A DNA stretch of 6,302 bases from Competibacteraceae bacterium UBA3908 (lineage in GTDB: Bacteria > Pseudomonadota > Gammaproteobacteria > Competibacterales > Competibacteraceae). The notes under the pieces were generated by a model, which saw only the letters and a program-made list of their open reading frames with translations, searched no databases and had not been told where the DNA came from. Below, in pieces: positions 4,057 to 6,302 of this stretch. Location: the NCBI GenBank assembly GCA_002391525.1, contig DGFE01000263.1:18348-24649 (forward strand). Direction: 5' to 3'. The position numbers and the translations under genes were made by a program. Numbering within the stretch: the first letter of the stretch is position 1; each line of letters opens with the position of its first letter.

Positions 4057-5951
4057 AGTGGACGGGCGGGGATGTTGTCGAGATGCTTCAGATTGAGGTC
4101 TACGCCCTCGCCGATAATGCCCGAGTTGCGAGTAATGGATGGGCCGACGAGGTCGGGTGTGAGTTCGAGCACGGAGTCGGCGTTGAATTTGGCGGTCAGG
4201 CGCTCCTCGGGTAGTTCGACGCGATAGCCCTCGACGCGGGGGAAGCGGATTTCGAGGTGGTCGCGCTCGGGGCGCAGGGCCTTGACGGTGACGGTGTCTC
4301 GGGGCGGTTGCGGCGGAGCGATGACGGGCTTGGCGGTGAAGTCGAAGGGTACGCCGAAGATGTCGGCGTATTCGGCGTTAAAGAGCCCCTCTTCGTTGAG
4401 ATCGTAGGACTGGCGGCGCAGCGCCCGGCCGATGACTTGCTCGCAGAGTAACTGCGTGCCAAAGGCGCGGATGCCGAGAATGTGGGTGACGGTATTGCAG
4501 TTGCCAATAATAACAACCTTCCCATTGCGACGGGTCACAAGGGTAGAGTTTCGATTGCTGACGCACCAAACACGCTCATCAGGCTGGGGAACTTCAAGTT
4601 CCACCCGGCTTGCCCGTGTATCGCCTGGATCGGAAGTAATCCACGGGGTGTCGCGGACGGTCACACGATAAACGATCCGACCAGATTCTGTACGCTCCTT
4701 GTGGTAGGAAGTCGCGAATCCGCGCACAACAGCCATATGCGTATAAGCATCCGCCTGCTCTTTCGTGGCGCACCAGAGCCATCCAGATTTGCCGCCTTGT
4801 TGCTCACCGTCGCCCTTCAACAATTCCTCCCAAAAGATAAGGAACTGCTGCCGGGTCATCTGGTGGAGTGCGGGAGCAACCGCTTTATCAAGGTAGTCGG
4901 CATAGTGCGACCATCCACGCCGCGCTAAGGAGTCGGTACGGTTCCCCTTTGGAATGCGGAACGTAAAATAAGGACGCCCTCCAGCGTAGGCCCCCGGCCC
5001 TGGTTGCACGACACGCTCGATGTAATCGAATTCTAGCCGCTTCAGCAAGTCTCGGATATCATTGTGATATTCCTTTGCTTGTGTGATGACAACATTAAAG
5101 TTCGAGAAGCCGCCATCTGTCATAAACCATGCAACAAATCGTAGCTCGTCATCGGTCAAAGGCACACCCGGCAGTAGCTCAATAAGTTCGGCAGCCAGTG
5201 GGAGAGCATAACTGCTACGACGCAAGCTAAGTTGCCGCCCCGTTTGGGTGAGGAATGATCGACTTAAAGCCCCGCCACGGCGAGGATCACGATATTTGAT
5301 GTGAAACTCGTGACCTTCGGTTGTGCGAATATCAAGCTGCTGGCTTTTGATACGCAACATCCGTTCGCTTGGGCGAACCTGACGCTCGCCATAGCCCAGT
5401 ACCTCGACTACCTCAAGCTGCTCGGTGGCTCGGTTCAAGCTGTAGACAGAGTCGCCCGGATGGATTGTGCCACGGCCACGCCAGCCACTTGGGGTCAGAA
5501 TCTCGGTCGCGTCATCCAAACAGTCCCATCCTTCGGTCAGCATCGATACCGAGACCACGCAGCGGATGCTGGCGCCGAGCTGGCCGATCTTGCCCACCGT
5601 GTTCATCACCTCGCGCAGCAGGTCCTGGTCGGTGAGGTTGTCGGCGGCGCGGGCATCGCCGGTGCGTTCGATGATGTCGCGGCGGAACCGCTCGATCTCG
5701 TCGGCGGCCATCTGGTGGAAGTTGTCGTCCAGGGCATCGCCGACTTCGAGCTGCTCGGAGTCGATCAGCAGGGTGTTGGGACGCGGCAGCGGGTTGCCGG
5801 TGACGTCGTCGAAATTGCGGAGCAGCGCCAGGCGACCGTTTTCCAAGGTCGTGGCGCCATCCTCGTTGCGGCGATGGAAGCCCGAGACGTAGTCGTAAAC
5901 GAGCTTGGAAATCGCCGTGTTCTGGCAGACGATGATAAAGCAAGGCGGCAC
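3969..5951 (-). CDS. res: Type III restriction Res subunit, N-terminally truncated helicase part interrupted by an intein
   Basis: Numbering here starts at the GTG at 5951, which is an internal Val codon, not the native start; Res-like sequence is in frame back to 6050 (LYEIPTRLQTAL). Residues 1-143 and 485-627 are extein. They include CFIIVCQNTAISKLVYDYV, helicase motif V (MLTEGWD, then CNTVTHI after the intein) and motif VI (QVIGRALRR, 505-513). This is the second RecA-like domain of a superfamily 2 translocase as found in Type III Res subunits, which couple ATP-driven movement on DNA to cleavage. Residues 144-484 are the intein. Walker A and DEAD-box motifs would lie upstream but are missing, because the chemoreceptor gene ends at 6051. 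After residue 627 the frame goes wrong: the final ~33 residues are Cys/Ser-rich missense, while the true continuation is in another frame (3289-4056). As it stands the product cannot be a working translocase. Confidence 0.93.
   Translation of the reverse strand: MPPCFIIVCQNTAISKLVYDYVSGFHRRNEDGATTLENGRLALLRNFDDVTGNPLPRPNTLLIDSEQLEVGDALDDNFHQMAADEIERFRRDIIERTGDARAADNLTDQDLLREVMNTVGKIGQLGASIRCVVSVSMLTEGWDCLDDATEILTPSGWRGRGTIHPGDSVYSLNRATEQLEVVEVLGYGERQVRPSERMLRIKSQQLDIRTTEGHEFHIKYRDPRRGGALSRSFLTQTGRQLSLRRSSYALPLAAELIELLPGVPLTDDELRFVAWFMTDGGFSNFNVVITQAKEYHNDIRDLLKRLEFDYIERVVQPGPGAYAGGRPYFTFRIPKGNRTDSLARRGWSHYADYLDKAVAPALHQMTRQQFLIFWEELLKGDGEQQGGKSGWLWCATKEQADAYTHMAVVRGFATSYHKERTESGRIVYRVTVRDTPWITSDPGDTRASRVELEVPQPDERVWCVSNRNSTLVTRRNGKVVIIGNCNTVTHILGIRAFGTQLLCEQVIGRALRRQSYDLNEEGLFNAEYADIFGVPFDFTAKPVIAPPQPPRDTVTVKALRPERDHLEIRFPRVEGYRVELPEERLTAKFNADSVLELTPDLVGPSITRNSGIIGEGVDLNLKHLDNIPARPLCCSTSPSACSIPSGATPARNPSCTCSAS
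4500..5522 (-). mobile_element. Intein (341 residues) with LAGLIDADG homing endonuclease in Res helicase motif V
   Basis: The extein reads TEGWD, is interrupted, then resumes CNTVTHILGIRAFG, giving an unbroken helicase motif V if the insert is removed. The insert starts with Cys1 (codon 5522-5520; CLDDATEILTPSGW, splicing block A with the usual hydrophobic and Gly-Asp-x-Val pattern after it). Block B has TTEGHEF with Thr68 and His71 (intein numbering). Two LAGLIDADG-like motifs follow, FVAWFMTDGG (Asp136) and FWEELLKGDGE (Asp238), so a paired-motif homing endonuclease lies in the middle. Block F is VWCVSN (Cys320) and block G is VVIIGN ending in Asn341, followed by Cys+1 of the extein (4499-4497). 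Cys1, block B Thr/His, the terminal Asn and Cys+1 fit class 1 self-splicing. There is no stop or frameshift across 1023 bases. Base composition looks lower in GC than the flanks, consistent with later acquisition. Splicing and endonuclease activity are inferred. Confidence 0.95.
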
Positions 5952-6050
5952 CGGAATGCCGCTGTCCTGCCAGAGATTGAAGGTCTTTTCGTAATGGCCG
6001 TAGAGGGCCTGAAGCGCGGTTTGCAGCCGGGTAGGGATTTCGTATAGGTT

Positions 6051-6302
6051 CTAAAACTCCTCCCACTCGTCGGAGGCGGCGGCGGTGGCTACCGCTTTCC
6101 TCTCCACCGGCACCGGGCGGAGCACGGGCCGGGGCTTGGCGGCAACCGGTTTGCCGGCGGGGACGGGCGGGCGCGGGACGGCCTGGACCGGTCGCGGTTC
6201 ACTCCGGGCCTTGCCCGCGCTCCCCCCACCCGACGCGGTCGCTTTCGCGGCTGACGCCGTCGAAACCACCGTTCCGGGGTCATCCAGCTTGAAGAAGCCC
6301 AT
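6051..6302 (-). CDS. Methyl-accepting chemotaxis protein, C-terminal tail (partial, 5' end outside window)
   Basis: The frame is open from the right edge of the window to a TAG stop at 6053-6051, so only the last 83 residues are visible. They start with GFFKLD, which resembles the stretch just after the methylation and signalling helices of many chemoreceptors. About 55 residues follow that are rich in Ala, Pro, Lys and Arg, as expected for a flexible tail. The last five residues are EWEEF. A C-terminal xWxxF pentapeptide is the known tether for the CheR methyltransferase (and CheB) on chemoreceptors. The receptor would sit in the inner membrane; its sensory, membrane and signalling parts lie outside the window. 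The Met at 6302 is a window-edge coincidence, not a start. The stop codon directly abuts restriction-gene sequence in the same frame, so no normal 3' flank of this gene is left. An unrelated Pro/Ala-rich protein is possible, but the WEEF end argues against it. Confidence 0.8.
   Translation of the reverse strand: MGFFKLDDPGTVVSTASAAKATASGGGSAGKARSEPRPVQAVPRPPVPAGKPVAAKPRPVLRPVPVERKAVATAAASDEWEEF

Noticed and set aside
5301..6047. A 248-codon plus-strand frame opposite res and the intein
   Set aside because: It mirrors recognisable helicase and intein coding sequence, has no family pattern, and is explained as an antisense shadow.
6045..6058. Minus-strand GTTTTAGAACC at the MCP/res junction looks like the start of a Type II CRISPR repeat
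   Set aside because: It is a single copy made from the last Phe codon and stop of the MCP plus the first res codons; no second copy or spacer spacing exists in the window.
1..6302. Insertion sequence or transposase, tRNA, rRNA, CRISPR array
   Set aside because: I looked for terminal inverted repeats, transposase motifs, tRNA-like cloverleaf ends and regularly spaced repeats and saw none that could be supported by eye.

Overview
The window is GC-rich (roughly 60% or more by eye) and almost everything in it is encoded on the minus strand, so it is best read from right to left. The chemoreceptor tail ending in EWEEF, the Type III-like restriction-modification proteins and the VapBC pair suggest a proteobacterium, probably beta or gamma. 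No ribosomal or other taxon marker is present, so this is an inference.

Layout, right to left. (1) 6302-6051: the C-terminal tail of a methyl-accepting chemotaxis protein, complete at its 3' end and running off the window at its 5' end. (2) 6050-3289: the C-terminal half of a Type III restriction (Res) subunit. Homology starts directly after the chemoreceptor stop codon, so the N-terminal half, where helicase motifs I and II would lie, is absent. The remnant carries a full 341-residue intein with a LAGLIDADG homing endonuclease (5522-4500), inserted in helicase motif V. A frameshift at about 4061-4073 separates the helicase part from the PD-(D/E)XK nuclease part. (3) 3288-3227: a short intergenic gap with a good sigma70-type promoter and an 8-bp inverted repeat. 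(4) 3226-2587: overlapping vapB and vapC genes, which look intact. (5) 2577-299: a Type III-like DNA-adenine methyltransferase (Mod) with a large C-terminal extension. It is broken at about 1990-2020, where an internal stretch including most of the target-recognition region appears to be lost together with the frame. (6) 298-1: a gene-poor edge with a possible 43-codon ORF and the start of another ORF whose first ten residues resemble the start of a UvrD-like helicase family.

Taken together, this looks like a decaying restriction-modification (defence) island next to a chemoreceptor gene. Res would have been the translocating nuclease and Mod the protecting methyltransferase. In their present form neither should be functional: Res lacks its front half and is frameshifted, and Mod lacks its middle. 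VapBC and the intein appear intact, so the locus holds selfish modules nested in a damaged restriction system. The most notable feature is the intein in the restriction helicase/nuclease. Some of the breaks could be assembly or sequencing artefacts, which only reads or PCR across the junctions can settle.
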